The position numbers and the translations under genes were made by a program. 64,000 bases of DNA, taken from positions 2,383,001-2,447,000 of the forward strand of contig WPIO01000062.1 of NCBI GenBank assembly GCA_009760855.2. Direction: 5' to 3'. The notes under the pieces were generated by a model. The model was not told the DNA's origin. It ran no database searches and was given only the letters and a program-made list of their open reading frames with translations. This document shows, one piece after another, positions 11,601 to 22,385 of this stretch. The stretch comes from Cristatella mucedo. Lineage: Eukaryota; Bryozoa; Phylactolaemata; Cristatellidae. Every line of letters begins with the position of its first letter. Positions within the stretch are counted from its first letter, which is position 1.

Positions 11601-13247
11601 CGTCGGAATCTGCTGCAGCAACTGAGAAACTGAATGCTTGCCTTGCCGACATTACATCCTGGATGTCAGAAAACTTCTTGAAACTAAATGACGATAAAAC
11701 CGAACTGCTGCTCATAGTACACCCTAAGCGTGTGGCTGGATTAAAAGGATTTGCTCTTCTAATATGTGATGCTATTGTGCAGCCATCACCATGTGCTCGA
11801 AATTTAGCTGTCGTTTTCGACAGCTGCCTCAATTTTAAAAGCTTCATTCAGAAGACTGCTTCTCTGTTTGCCATCACGTCTGATCCCTATCTAAGATTAG
11901 GAGCTGTCTTCCACGGTGGCTTGCAATACATTTAACTAGCTCCTTAGTTTTGTCTCGGCTTGATTGTTGTAATTCCCTTCTGGCTCGGCTACCAAAGAAA
12001 GCAACTAGGCCACTGCAGCTGACTATGAATATGGCTGCAAGGCTAGTTTTCAAGTCCCAGAGGTTTGACCGCATGTCTCCTTTGCTGAAAGAGCTAGGAT
12101 GGCTGCCGGTTGATCAACGGATACAGAGCCATGTTCTTACGCTGACCCACAAGGCCTGCCACGGCTTGGCTCCTCCTTACCTAGCTGAACTGCTGCACCA
12201 GTTTCAGCCTTCTCGTGCGCTCAGGTCCTGCATGGACAATAAATTAGCTGTTCCATTCCTCTGTTTAAAGACCGTTGGGACAGAAGCTTTTGCTCTGCAG
12301 GTCTTAGACTGTGGAACTGGCTTCCACAATTCTTATGCAACAACAACTACTCTTCTACTGCCGACTATGGCTCATCCTTTTCAGCAGTCCTGAGCTGCTA
12401 CTTAATAATAATAATAATAATAACTCACTTGATAAAGCGCCCTCAGAGAACTTAATCTCTCTCTAGGCGCTTTACATTTGCTGCAAAGGGAAATGCAATT
12501 GAATGGTAAGTAAAATCGTGCTTGAAAAACAAACGAAATGAGTAATATGGTTAGGTGTGACATGCACAGGGTCAGCATGCAAATGTGGTTAGTGGCAGCA
12601 TGCACAGTGTCAGCACGCATAAGCACATCAAAGACGAATCACAGGGACCCACTAAATGCTGTCCTAAATAGGTGTGTTTTTAGGTTCCTTTTAAATGTGG
12701 TCAGGTCAGGGGATGTTCTGACGCAGGTCGGGATGGAGTTCCAGGCTTTGGGAGCATATACTTCCATGCTACTCACTACCTCAACTGCTCTGCTATGCTT
12801 CCCAATTTCTCTTTGTTGTGTGAGATGAATTCTGTTGACTACCAAATGCGTACCAAAAGCTGCTTAGGCTGTGAGCGTGTTATACAAAACTCTCCTTCGT
12901 AACACCCAATTGGTCTTTATGGCTTGGTGGAGTTACAGGCACATTAAGAAGCACATCCCAGCTCAACCGTGACTTCGAGCAGCCTGTCTACAACCAAGTG
13001 AGTGCACCCATCGCCACGGCAAGAGTGGTAGCACGTGCTCCACAACTCTGTGCCACGGCATTCAGAAAGTTAAGAGAGTAAAGTTTAGCAGAGAAGTAAG
13101 TAGGTTTTAAAAGGGCAGCTCCAAGAACCACATAGTAATGAGGAAAAAGCACGAACAAGCTAGCTGAAAAACCAAGGAGTCGAGAGAGCACGTGTCAGCG
13201 GCAGCAGATGGCAAATGACATGGCAAGTGATACGGCAAGCAGCATTG

Positions 13248-13281
<34 letters not shown>

Positions 13282-16200
13282 GGCAGCAGCATCAACCGGC
13301 ACAGGATCTTTGCAGCTATTGGCTGGCACTGTGGAGGATAAAAATACAGCAGCACATTGAAACGTTGACAGTCAAAACACAGCAGCCCAACTCTGCTTAC
13401 ACAGTAAACAAACAGCACTGCACTGTACTGACTTTGGCCATCGTCAGGAGTGATAGCACTGGATAAGTCCACACACGATGCAAAGGTCAAAGGGCAGCAA
13501 GTCAAATCAATGTTACATGCAATACTGGTAAGCGATCCTGGAGAATAACGACGGAACCGGTCAAGAAAAGAATAGCTCTGCACTTTTCGCTGTACTGCTT
13601 TCAAAACCAACGAACCACTGGCAGACATGATAGGCAAGGGTAAATCAAAGAAAAAACTCCTAGTAGAAAAGTCAAGGTCCAGAATGATGCATTTGTGGGA
13701 ACTGACATGAAATCTGGTGCAATTGCTGATATCGGTATTCAAAGCACTTCTAGAGGAGATGTGGTAAATGTAACCTCTTTTCCGAATTGTATGACATAAC
13801 TAGCAAAGACGTGTCAAAAATTGCAGAATATCGTAATTGAATTTGCAAAACTGAAAGTTTGGAGGTGGAATCTGGCACCTACACTCTTCCTAGGCCTCTT
13901 GTTGTTCCCCAGTTTGACAGAAATGATGCATACATCTATGTTTCTCAAGCACACTGCTTCCACGGCTTCCTCTGTTGTTTGTCTCTCAGGTCGCATGCGA
14001 TCTTTGGGGCGCCTCTCTTTCATTATGTGGGAAATCCACTCTTGTCAAAGCAGAGAACTGTTGTTCGAAAACGAATGCTTACCTGGTTAATTTTTCTTGT
14101 ACCAGTAGTTTTCACTTTGTTTACGTTCGGGCACTGTTTACCTTCATGACTTCCCTACACGTCGAGTTGTGGTTCAATGCATATCTGATTTGCAACCAAG
14201 GGGCCTTCTTACCTGCGGCCCCCTTATAGATGCGAATAAAAAACTTCTAAAACTTTCCATTTTCATAGGTAAGTGATTGTTGCCTTATATGCACAAATCG
14301 ACTTCTAGAAATGTTTAATCATTTTAATTTAAATTTAATTTTAACTAGAGGGATTAGTCATACGAACTTTAATCTGCAAACTGCATAGCCATCAGTCTGT
14401 GGCATCTAGTGAACCGTTTATATTCACGTACTAAAGTAAATTCAAAACTCCAGTAGTTCATTAAACTTGACATCTTTCACATAGCTCCCTTTCATGGACG
14501 TTTTTAGCTTCATCTTTTCTGTGAAACGCCAGTTGTGTTTCAATGCACTTTCAATTTGTAGCTAATGTCATTTGAATTTAATAATGCAAATTGTGTAGGT
14601 TTGCCTTAAATTTTCCAACGCCAGCTACCAAATCAGCAATGACTTATGCTTGTGGGCCGGATAGTGTACATTCAGAATTATGGATATTAACCCAAAATAG
14701 CAACCCAGGTGCCGATTACATGCTTGCAAAGCCAACTAAAAGTCATCTGAAAGAATATAAATGTACACATAATTGCAAAAAGTATGCTTGTAGACTACGT
14801 ATTCTAAAAAACGTCCACATGACTTTGCAAATTCGATAGGGACGTGAGTCTTGTCATTTAATCAGATATGGTCACCATAGCATGCCATTTTTTCCTTTTA
14901 CTTTCTGGCAAGACACATCTAATGTTACCAAAATTTCGACAGTTCAGCAGTATCTACAATTAATGCCTAGAGACCTTCTCAGAAAAATTGTCTTTAATCG
15001 TAATAAAAATAATTTTGGGGGAGTACCGTGCAGGTTGTTAAAACAAACCAGCAAAGGCTCAGGTAAAAACAATCGTTGGTTCCATGCATAAGTGAAACTC
15101 ATTACGAAAGTGGTATCTATAATGATAAAAAACATAAATCGAATTTATAACTTCTTATCTAACAAGGATAGCAGACTTGACTATTTATTAATAGTCTAAA
15201 TAGAAGCTGATTCCTTGGTGCATTTGTGCTTGCACGTGAATGCACACACCAACTCCATATAGGCTGCCAATGCCTGTCAGAATTTGCTCAGCCCCAATCA
15301 AAAGGATCATGACCCCCTCCGACTTAGCTAGGGGTAAGTTGCTCGTATTATATGACCCAGTTCATGGGTTCGAGTCCACCAGCATACAATCATGTATTGC
15401 CTTTTGCTAGTGGTTTATAGAGGATGAGGCCCTTCTACCTCTATATAAATCAGGCTGTTGAATCAGCTGATTTTTACCCTTTTTTTTTATTAAGAAGCTT
15501 GGGGTGATGGTTAGAAAACATTGTCTTTTAATCATAATTATACGACGTTTTCGACCTGGACATACTGAAGCTCCTATACACGTGCCACTTAGATTAACTT
15601 TGACATTAGCTCACAAGAAACCATGCAGCAAAACCGAAAAATAGCTAGATTACTTCGCCCTCTAGGCAATTATGGCAGCCTGCACACACTCTTGTGCACT
15701 TTCTTACTCAACAGTCTATTTCGTGTGGATATAGCAACTGTCGGCACGACAGCAAAGCACAGCATGATGCCACTTACCAGGGCCAGGATAGACTTTCAAC
15801 TCGTGCTTAAGGATTATTTTTTCGTGCTTGAGATTTCTATAGCCGTGCCTCCACAGGCATGTCCAAAAGAACAGCCAATCCAGACGTGTTCGGTGATTCA
15901 TTACTATCACAGCACTTTCATCTCCTTTGATTACGTCACCAGTTACCTTGACTTTGACCTTATAAACCAGTTCCAGCAGAGCCTGCATGTATAACACACG
16001 ATGTCAGGAACAACTTAGAGCACGTGCACCGTAGTATGCATAAGAATAAGCACGGTATCTCACGCTTGCCTCCACACGATGCTTCGAAGCACATTGATCA
16101 TTGTTTTCATTAGAAGTAGGAATCCTTTTCCCAAAAAAAACGCAAAACAATGCCAAACCATTGAAGATGAGCTAGATCAAGTCACGATTCCTATAGACCT

Positions 16201-18122
16201 GATAATAATCGTATGCTTGCATTAATAAGCACAACAGAGCTCATCCTCACCATCCACACAGTCCTTACAATCATAATGACAGTTTGACGGCGAGCCCTTT
16301 TGAATTCGAGGCCCTGCCAAGCATTAGCTGATTGGCAAAGGCCAGTAAGCAGGCAGAGAAGTTACTAGAAAGACTTGAGTAGATAATGCTCATCGGACAA
16401 TCAATGAAGAGCACAGCAGACAACAAATCGGCAAGAGGCTGCCACATTTGATCTCCATCGTAGCAGCTGACTCACCAGTCAAGGTCTTGCTCCTTTATCC
16501 TATCTACGATCATAATAGTATTTAAGGTCTTTTGATGACCGATTTTCTTCCATATATATCTTCTGTTAATTCACTCATATTTCAGCAGCAATCGTGAGAA
16601 ACTTCTGCACGATAAATTGCACTACTAGGCCCTAAAGCAATGCTGATTATCAGAACTATACATTTCAAAAAAGGCATTAACAATAAGGGGGCACCCAGAC
16701 AAATGGAATGACAATCTTCACGCCTGTCTGTAGAAGTCAAAAGCCTGCTAGGATGAGCTCATGTCAGTACGTAAAAATAATAATAATAATAATGCACTTG
16801 ATAAAGCGCCCTCAGAGAACTTAATCTCTTTATAGGCGCTTTACATTTGCTGCAAAGGGAAATGCAATTGAATGGTAAGTAAAATCATGCTTGAAAAACA
16901 AGCAAAATGAATAATATAGTTAGGGGTGATATGCACAGGGTCAGCATGCAAATATGGTTAGTGGCAGCATGCACAGTGTCAGCACGCATAAGCACATCAA
17001 GGACGAATCACAGGGACCCACTAAATGCTGTCCTAAATAAGTGTGTTTTTAAGTTCCTTTTAAATGTGGTCAGGTCAGGGGATGTTCTGACGCAGGTCGG
17101 GAGGGAGTTCCTGGCTTTGGGAGCATACGAACTAAATGCACGGTCTCCAAAGGATTTAAGGTTTGTACGAGGTATTTCTAGACTGTTGGATTCCGAAAAG
17201 CTGGTGGTACGATGCTTAGCCTGATGGGGTAGTATATCTGACAGATAGGCTGGAGCCATAGAATGAAGTGACCTAAAAGTGAGCGACAAAACCTTGAAGT
17301 CAATCCATTGCTTGACTGGTAGCCAGTGCAGGTCGGCGAGAAGTGGAGTAATGTGGCAACTGCGACGCTCACGACAGACAAGCCTAGCTGCGGAGTTTTG
17401 CACCAGCTGCAATCGCCTGATCGCACATGCTGGTAGGCCAGTAAGCAGTGAGTTGCAGATGTCGAGACGAGATGTCACGAATGCATGGACCAACTTAGAC
17501 GTGGTATCCTTATCTAAACAAGCCCGAATTTTAGCAATGTCATGAAGCTGAAAATAGGCAGATTTGACTGTGGAGCTGATATGGTCGTCTAACGAGAGGT
17601 CGCTTTGGAATATGACACATAGATTTCGAGCTGATTCAACTGGAGATATGCTGGCAGAGCCAATTTTGAGAGTCAGCCTTTCCAATCTCTGAATCACACT
17701 GGGTTTGCTCATAACAAGTAAGTTATATAGCACAGTAAGAATTCAATACGTGCAACCCATTCTGTAATCATCACGTCAACATAGTGACTAAAAACTTAAA
17801 AGCGGCTTGTCTGCTTAAGCCACTTACGAGGCCTAGAAAGAGACGACACCAGCGATTCGGCATCAGGCTGTCAGCGGCAAGCTTGGGTGAAGCGGCACTC
17901 AGGAGAAATAAATCAGCCGAAACTTTGGCGAGAGGCTACACTACTTACCACGACAAGGGTCAGCCATAATCCCACCATTTCATCCGCAAGCTTTCTATAC
18001 CAACTCTTCTTCACCATGACTAGCGGCAGGGCCGGTGCAAGCATGAAAATAACGCCGAGCAACGAAGTAAAAAATAAGATGGCACAGAAGCAGATGCCCG
18101 AAATCCTCGATCGATGATGCAT
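8144..18122 (-). CDS. LCLAT1: Lysocardiolipin acyltransferase 1-like (AGPAT family), complete five-exon gene
   Basis: Spliced as 18122..17949, 15982..15778, 10570..10458, 9827..9677, 8625..8144, the exons give 1125 bp (374 residues plus stop). All junctions are in phase, with AG acceptors and GT donors. The family (AGPAT/LPLAT, PlsC domain) moves acyl chains from acyl-CoA to lysophospholipids; LCLAT1 members act on lysocardiolipin and lysophosphatidylinositol in ER or mitochondria-associated membranes. Visible evidence: an N-terminal hydrophobic segment, catalytic HX4D in 'NHRTRLDW' (exon 2), 'GWAMQCGAYIFLKRKW' (exon 3), acyl-acceptor motif 'FPEGTD' with 'PRTTGF' (exon 4), 'YPFNIP' and 'KRWDEKE', then two C-terminal hydrophobic helices (exon 5). 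Length suits the family (about 370-415). Start at 18122 is the only ATG upstream in frame before a long stretch without another. LINEs sit in introns 1 and 2 without touching exons. Confidence 0.93.
9600..9660. repeat. Pyrimidine-rich (CT) simple repeat
   Basis: Imperfect CTCTCT/CTGTCT tract just downstream (in gene direction) of the exon 4 donor. Low-complexity; the peptides predicted through it are not real. Confidence 0.8.
9677..9827 (-). CDS. LCLAT1: LCLAT1-like exon 4
   Basis: Starts in phase 0 after TTATAG and carries 'VFIFPEGTDYN', the family motif III, then 'YVLQPRTTGFKYIVEELSR'. Ends with donor G|GTAATG in phase 1. Length 151 bp. Confidence 0.93.
10050..10250 (+). mobile_element. 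LINE family A 3' tail
   Basis: Degenerate 3' UTR with the recurring 'CATGTTACCACTAACC' units, then 'GAGCCTAGAAAGAGATTAAG' and GAGGGTGCTATATAAATG. No coding part remains. It lies in intron 3 of the acyltransferase gene. Confidence 0.8.
10458..10570 (-). CDS. LCLAT1: LCLAT1-like exon 3
   Basis: After acceptor CTTCAG it reads 'GWAMQCGAYIFLKRKWQEDE', a strongly conserved block of AGPAT-family acyltransferases, and ends '..GGAVK' with donor GTAGGT. The 113 bp fit the phases on both sides. Confidence 0.93.
10600..11240. other. Intron 2 sequence, unassigned
   Basis: Within the acyltransferase intron 2. Moderate GC; no repeat or ORF that I can support before LINE B begins near 11241. Confidence 0.4.
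11241..12401 (+). mobile_element. LINE family B reverse transcriptase copy
   Basis: Three plus-strand frames (11241..11534, 11408..11935, 11950..12393) give 'LLDLSAAFDIIDHDVL', 'YHFYADDTQLYLSFKPSE' and 'RLDCCNSLLARLP', the RT core and C-terminal region of a CR1/L2-like element. Sequence identity to LINE A is only at motif level, so this is a distinct family. Frameshifts make it inactive although YADD is intact. The 3' end continues after a nested insertion at 12764. It sits in intron 2 of the acyltransferase gene. Confidence 0.88.
12404..12758 (-). mobile_element. LINE family A copy nested in LINE B
   Basis: Minus-strand, 5'-truncated LINE A with (AAT)n tail complement at 12404, tail stems, 3' UTR, and the last codons of the ORF ending 'RTAFSGSL'. 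It is flanked by TACTT at 12399-12403 and again at 12759-12763, a plausible target-site duplication. LINE B sequence continues on both sides. Confidence 0.9.
12764..12960 (+). mobile_element. LINE family B 3' UTR, right half
   Basis: Resumes the LINE B 3' region after the nested insertion. It matches the 3' regions at 43730-43915 and 41270-41460 ('GCTTAGGCTGTGAGCGTGTT', then a TGGAGTTACAG end). Confidence 0.82.
12961..15302. other. Intron 2 sequence with a poly-G run
   Basis: Apart from the poly-G run at 13249..13280 and a SINE at its right end, I recognise nothing. ORFs at 13107..13742 (-) and 13814..14229 lack any motif; one of them includes a translated poly-G/poly-C run (a string of Pro or Gly). 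Confidence 0.45.
13249..13280 (+). repeat. Poly-G run of 32 bases
   Basis: Uninterrupted G homopolymer, able to form G-quadruplex on the plus strand. It lies in intron 2 of the minus-strand acyltransferase gene, so the transcript carries poly-C. Length is likely uncertain in any assembly. Confidence 0.95.
15305..15490 (+). mobile_element. SINE family A copy, diverged
   Basis: Diverged head ('TTAGCTAGGGGTAAG', B-box-like 'GGGTTCGAGTCC') and the family 3' end with 'CAGGCTGTTGAATCAGCTGA' followed by a T run. The middle is poorly conserved. Confidence 0.65.
15778..15982 (-). CDS. LCLAT1: LCLAT1-like exon 2, catalytic HX4D
   Basis: Acceptor ACATGCAG, then 'ALLELVYKVKVKVTGD' and the catalytic 'VIVMNHRTRLDWLFFW' in which His and Asp are both present. 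Ends '..LKVYPGP' plus one base, donor GTAAGT. Length 205 bp. Confidence 0.94.
16775..17730 (-). mobile_element. LINE family A copy, long intact C-terminal ORF
   Basis: Minus-strand 5'-truncated copy with tail, 3' UTR and a 241-codon uninterrupted frame (17733..17008) covering the end of RT and the conserved C-terminal region ('LTGLPACAIRRLQLVQNSAA', 'FGDRAFSSYAPKA'). The equivalent part at 57035..57523 is nearly identical, suggesting recent amplification. Sits in intron 1 of the acyltransferase gene. Confidence 0.92.
17949..18122 (-). CDS. LCLAT1: LCLAT1-like exon 1 (start)
   Basis: Begins MHHRSRISG at 18122 and runs through a hydrophobic membrane segment ('FFTSLLGVIFMLAPALPLVM') and 'KSWYRKLADEMVGLWLTLVV', which matches the family N-terminus. 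Donor GTAAGT, phase 0. The open frame extends further upstream only with non-ATG codons, so this ATG is preferred. Confidence 0.88.
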
Positions 18123-18532
18123 TTCGGAGCTAGCCCGAGAGCGAAGGCAGCCGTCAGATATCCATGCGAAGACACAGACGTGCAGAAGGGATGAGAGGAG
18201 GGCCGTACAGGGGCTCGCAACCAACCACTAATGCCGGACAAAGGTGGGGATGACCCGCCCACAGGCGTCTGTCAAGGTCAGTAAGTCGGATCCGGAAGCG
18301 CAGCATCCTGAATATATGCCTTTACTAGTCTTAATTCCTGCATGTTCGCATGTTCGTGGAGCGCTAGTGAGACACGTATCTATGAAGAGATATTTTCTGT
18401 TATCAGCAATTCGCCATATTGTTGAAAGCGCATTCATTATAAACTCGTTATAAATTATAAGTGGTATTTTTTAGTTTGGTTCACGCACGGAAACGCCAGC
18501 CGATTACCACCATGAACTAGCTATTTCTCGGT
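18123..18532. other. Probable 5' UTR / promoter region of the LCLAT1-like gene
   Basis: Immediately upstream (gene direction) of the start at 18122. I cannot identify a TATA box or initiator, and no ORF is supported. Confidence 0.35.
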
Positions 18533-18757
18533 ATGGAGCCGATGACGGCCTTTGAGATGTCTTTCGAAGCGTTTCAAAGCTTCGATGGCTTCGGAGACTT
18601 AGTTGGCTGGCTGCTGAGTTTCGAGAAGGAGATCGAGCAAAGTTGCTACGAACCGAGTAGGTGGCACGTGTGTTTGCTCCTTGCGATGCAAAATGCAAGG
18701 CAGGGCCTTCACGTTTGCCTCGAGTCTCCCGCAGGCACTGTAAGACGACTACGCTAA
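18533..18757 (+). other. Short open frame, coding status unknown
   Basis: A 74-codon ATG frame (MEPMTAFEMSFEAFQ..) with an acidic, aromatic composition runs divergently from the acyltransferase start, about 400 bp away. It matches no family I know. It could be a first exon of a divergent gene or a chance frame in GC-rich sequence. Confidence 0.2.
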
Positions 18758-19590
18758 TCTGCGTGAGGTCCTAGTAAGGGCATTCACCTGGCCGGCCGGT
18801 AGAGTGCGGCTGCTGCACACTGATCGGGTAAAAGCTGGTCGGACTGAGTGGGCCGACAGGAGCAACCGGAAGCGGCAGCAGCGATCACCGATATTTTGCC
18901 GGGCGACAAAGGTTTGCCAGGCTGCCTCCGTGTGGCAGGAGGCGACGGCGCTCCAAGTGGTGACGGTTGGTCCGGCGGCAATGGTGTGCCACGAGGCAAC
19001 GGGGTTCTGCGAGGCAACGGTCAGCGATGGGGCTGAGGCATACAGCAGCCAGACGGAGGAGTCCGGCGATGAGGGGGCGTCCACGAGTTGGCGGCGTCCA
19101 CGAGAGAGTCGGTGTGTCTGCGAGAGAGTCGGCACGTCCAGGAGAGAGGCAACAGCCTGCGACGCGGTACAAGCCACGAAGGGGTCTTTGGCCTGCGCCC
19201 GAGCCGGCGGGCTTTGACGCGGCGCAGGCCGGAGAGGTTGCACAGGCCGGAGAGTCCACACAAGTGGCTGGAGTGACGATGGCCGGTGGCCCACGTTGCC
19301 GGCCTGTCGCGAAAGGCCGTGCTCCAGCGCGCCTTCTGTGACCGGCTGTGAGGTAGCCCGCCTGCTTTTGGGGTCGTCGGGACGGGCCGGTGCAGAGCTG
19401 TGGTCCGCCTCTGATGTGGCTTGGACACAGGTCGGCATTGTTCCTCCTGCTAACCCGCTGGTGAACAGGTGGTTAATGCATCATCGGATTGGGGGTACGC
19501 AGCCGTGGTCGAGGAGTGGGACTCGAATGGGGGCGAGAGGGGCGAAAGGAGTCGTGCTTCCCTCTGCTTCATGCGTAGCAAAATAAACTG
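18750..19590. other. GC-rich, CpG-rich island with overlapping open frames
   Basis: The GC content is clearly higher than in the rest of the window. Long frames are open at once on both strands (for example 18749..19438 -, 18804..19217 +, 18967..19341 +), as expected when stop codons are scarce. One plus frame shows a glycine every third residue for about 14 triplets ('GGNGVPRGNGVLRGNG'), with degenerate GAGGCAACGG repeats beneath. It may be a CpG-island-like promoter zone, a degenerate minisatellite or part of an old element. Confidence 0.5.
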
Positions 19591-21526
19591 TTTGTATTGG
19601 TCTTCAGCTGGCGTTCTTTGCTGTGCATGACGGCAACAAAACAACAAGTTTTAATTACACAACTTTCTCAGCCTAAGTCATTTGTACACGTTCTTATTTT
19701 CTTCCTACTTCTGTCCTGCTTATGATAATACATTTGTTTTAGCACCCACAGAGATATCAATCTCTTTCGAGACACTTTAAATTTGCTGCAAAAGAAGCAT
19801 GATCTAATGGTTAGTGCTTGAGTCTTTGGTGCGTACGTCACCGAGACTACTGGCGGGTTTGGGGTCCGTAACGAAGGATGATTAAACTGGGAAGACGTAA
19901 TGAAGACTCAAGCCGCGCTTATGTGGCTTCTGAGTCATGGTTGGAGTCAGAGTCTTTGTTCCCCCTGTAAACGCTGCTTCAGAAGTAACCGCTGTTTTAC
20001 GTCTTGGCCAAGACTCGGGCAAGAGTTAACATGCGACTAGTCATAGGTACCGTCAAGGGCAGGCATTCTTCATTGCGTTGAAAAGCATAGCATACGACTC
20101 AACCGGCACAATCATCGAAGCATTCAACGAGAGTCTCTGTTTATGGGGCGCTAGAAGCACTCATATAAGACTCGGATAATGAGGCTGCGGGTGATAAAGG
20201 CAATCGTTAAAATTTGCTAGGAGGTGCATCGTGGAACGCCGTTTCCTACCTTCCTTAGAAAAAGGCAATTTTAACACGGTCACTCTGGGGGCTAAGCAAG
20301 GAAGAAGCCAGACAGAATGAAGACTGAACTCGTCAGCTTCCTTTATGAAGGAATACCGAAGCGGGACTTAAGCAGGACATGAGCAAAACTCGTCATGTAA
20401 ATGGGCTTCACTGTAATTATGTGTTCTAAAAGCTTCTTCAGGTCGAGGCGATTAGGGACGTTTATAGACTATCTTGCAAGCGGGGTGTAGCTCGAGGTCT
20501 GACCGCTAGAGTGACAGACTTCATGTAGAGGCGCTCGCTTAGAGAGCACTTGAGGATTGGCACGCAGAGCCTGACGCATGCATCAAGAGCTGACTGCGAC
20601 GAATGGCATCAATGTGTTCTTCGCCCTTTTCTCCCTATGCTTGATTACCTTGCGCACAGAAGGACGCCCGTACAGTATTTGAAGCACAGCACCTCTAGTT
20701 CAACAAGGAGTTCTCATTTCGAAGCATGCTCTCTGTCCCAAGGGCTGTCTGGATCCGTCTGGGACATACTAGCTAGTCTCTGCACTGCCAACTTAAGCGG
20801 TGGCTGCTATGATTTACTTATTGGGCAATCTAGATGTCTGTCGACTGAGTAACTGTTCTATATTGCTCGATGAGCTGCCGTTAAATTGGCAAGCTACAGC
20901 TGGAAAGTTTTCATCGGCCTCTATTTCAGCAGTAATATGTTTCGTATGCAGCGGCAAATACTTTGTGTATTTTTTTAAACGCCCCCCCCCCCCCCCCCGC
21001 GGCGATGGCACCGGCCGGCGCCTGGCAACCAAATGCTGTTTCTACCCTTATCTCTATCGGTCCTCAAGGTAAATAATCCATTAACCCGCCCAATAGCCAT
21101 CGCATGCATGATTCCGTCACTCACCGCTTAGCAGGTCGGCAAGAGCGATGGTGGAGGGCCACAGGCAGTCCGCGCTAGTTAGAGATCCGCCTGGTTAGCG
21201 ATCCACTCCGTCAGCGGGAAAGTAAAACTACAAGCAGTAAATTTACACCTGAAAAACTTTTCTTGATCTGGCATTTTCAAGAGTCCTGAAAGTAAGATTG
21301 TTGCTCCTCGAATATTGCTAGGCCGATACTCCAGTGTGTAACCTGACGGAACAAGCAATAATAGCAGCGATAACAATATGTCGTTTTATTATGCCTGGGA
21401 AAACTTAATCTCTATCTGCGTGCTTTACGACTCTCTGCTATAAAGTCGTAATGAGTCTGTAAGAGAGATATTAATATACATGGGATTTGTTACAAGCTCT
21501 CTGTCAAGCATGCACAAGCAAATAAG
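19591..21526. other. Intergenic stretch
   Basis: Contains an eroded LINE A tail near 19735-19830 (minus; 'TTTGCTGCAAAAGAAGCATG') and a poly-C run near 20983-20998. No gene is supported; the ORFs at 20550..20852 and 20800..21072 have no motif. Confidence 0.45.
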
Positions 21527-21701
21527 TACAGTTGATTCCGCTAGTAAGAATATTGGATATAAGAATACTCCACTTATAAGAATAGCAGTTCCGCGTCCCA
21601 TATTTACTCCAGTTATAGTCTCACTCCACACGTGGGAATACTCTGCCTACAAGAATGGTCATTTGCCGGCCCGAGCGTTCTTAAAAGTGGAGTCGACTGT
21701 A
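21527..21701 (+). mobile_element. pogo-like MITE, copy 1
   Basis: Starts TACAGTTGATTCCGCTAGTAAG and ends with the near-inverse (reverse complement TACAGTCGACTCCACTTTTAAG), giving about 24-bp terminal inverted repeats with TA ends, as in pogo/Tigger elements. Internal 175 bp carry no transposase. Confidence 0.8.
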
Positions 21702-21813
21702 TTCCCATATTCGGATTGAGACCATAGTTATAGTAGATCTGTGACACGGAACTGCTATTCTTTTAAGCCGAGTATCCATACATCCGATATTGTTATCCGC
21801 GAAGTCGACTGTA
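21702..21813 (-). mobile_element. pogo-like MITE, copy 2, inverted and truncated
   Basis: On the minus strand it begins TACAGTCGACTTCGCGGATAAC and follows copy 1 through 'GAATAGCAGTTCCG' and 'GAATA'. It abuts copy 1 directly in head-to-head or tail-to-tail arrangement. Its own second terminus is either lost or shared with copy 1. Confidence 0.72.
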
Positions 21814-22385
21814 CCGCGCCACTGTACGTGTTCTCGCCACGTGTACTGGCCAGCATGCTGAAGCAAAAATTAACGACACGCATGGCCACCAGTTAGCAAG
21901 ACCTCTGGCAAGTAGCATCCACTGAATCATGCACAGATACACTCGCTCAAAAAGTACAACCGAACAAAAAAGACAATTTCACTGGGGCTGAGGTGAAGGG
22001 AAAGCTGACAGGAACAGGTGCGTCTTTCGCAGAGACTTTCGAGATGCAAGGCTATTGCAGGTAGGGAGCAATCATCGGACGCTAGCTCCAGGCTCGATTA
22101 CCAAGCTATTGTGTGGATAGCATTGCAATCATGTGGATAGCATTGCAATCATGCAATAAACGGTTCCATAACGAGGACAAGCCTACCATGGTTGGTTCCG
22201 GTATTAAAACATAGTCAGTGGCTTTCCCCGACAAATACGTTTAAATAGATAGCACTGAGCAACTGACAAGCGGCCATACAGAATACAATACAAGCCAAAT
22301 CCCGTATGTCGTGCTTGTGCTAGTGCAAACATGATGGCAATCCGTATGAGCTGGATCTGCCCCTTCTCATAGGTAAGGTGGAGCC
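21814..22385. other. Intergenic stretch with a short tandem duplication
   Basis: No gene seen. A 20-bp unit (TGTGGATAGCATTGCAATCA) occurs twice in tandem at about 22113-22152. Confidence 0.5.

Noticed and set aside
13107-13742. 211-codon minus frame with a poly-proline run
   Set aside because: The proline run is the translated poly-G tract; the rest has no coding signature.
17008-17733. 241-codon minus frame as a host gene
   Set aside because: The same sequence with the same tail recurs at several places in the window; it is the C-terminal part of LINE A.
18749-19438. 229-codon minus frame as a real gene
   Set aside because: Long frames are open in several registers on both strands in this GC-rich stretch, which points to lack of stop codons rather than selection. 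Kept only as a GC-rich island.
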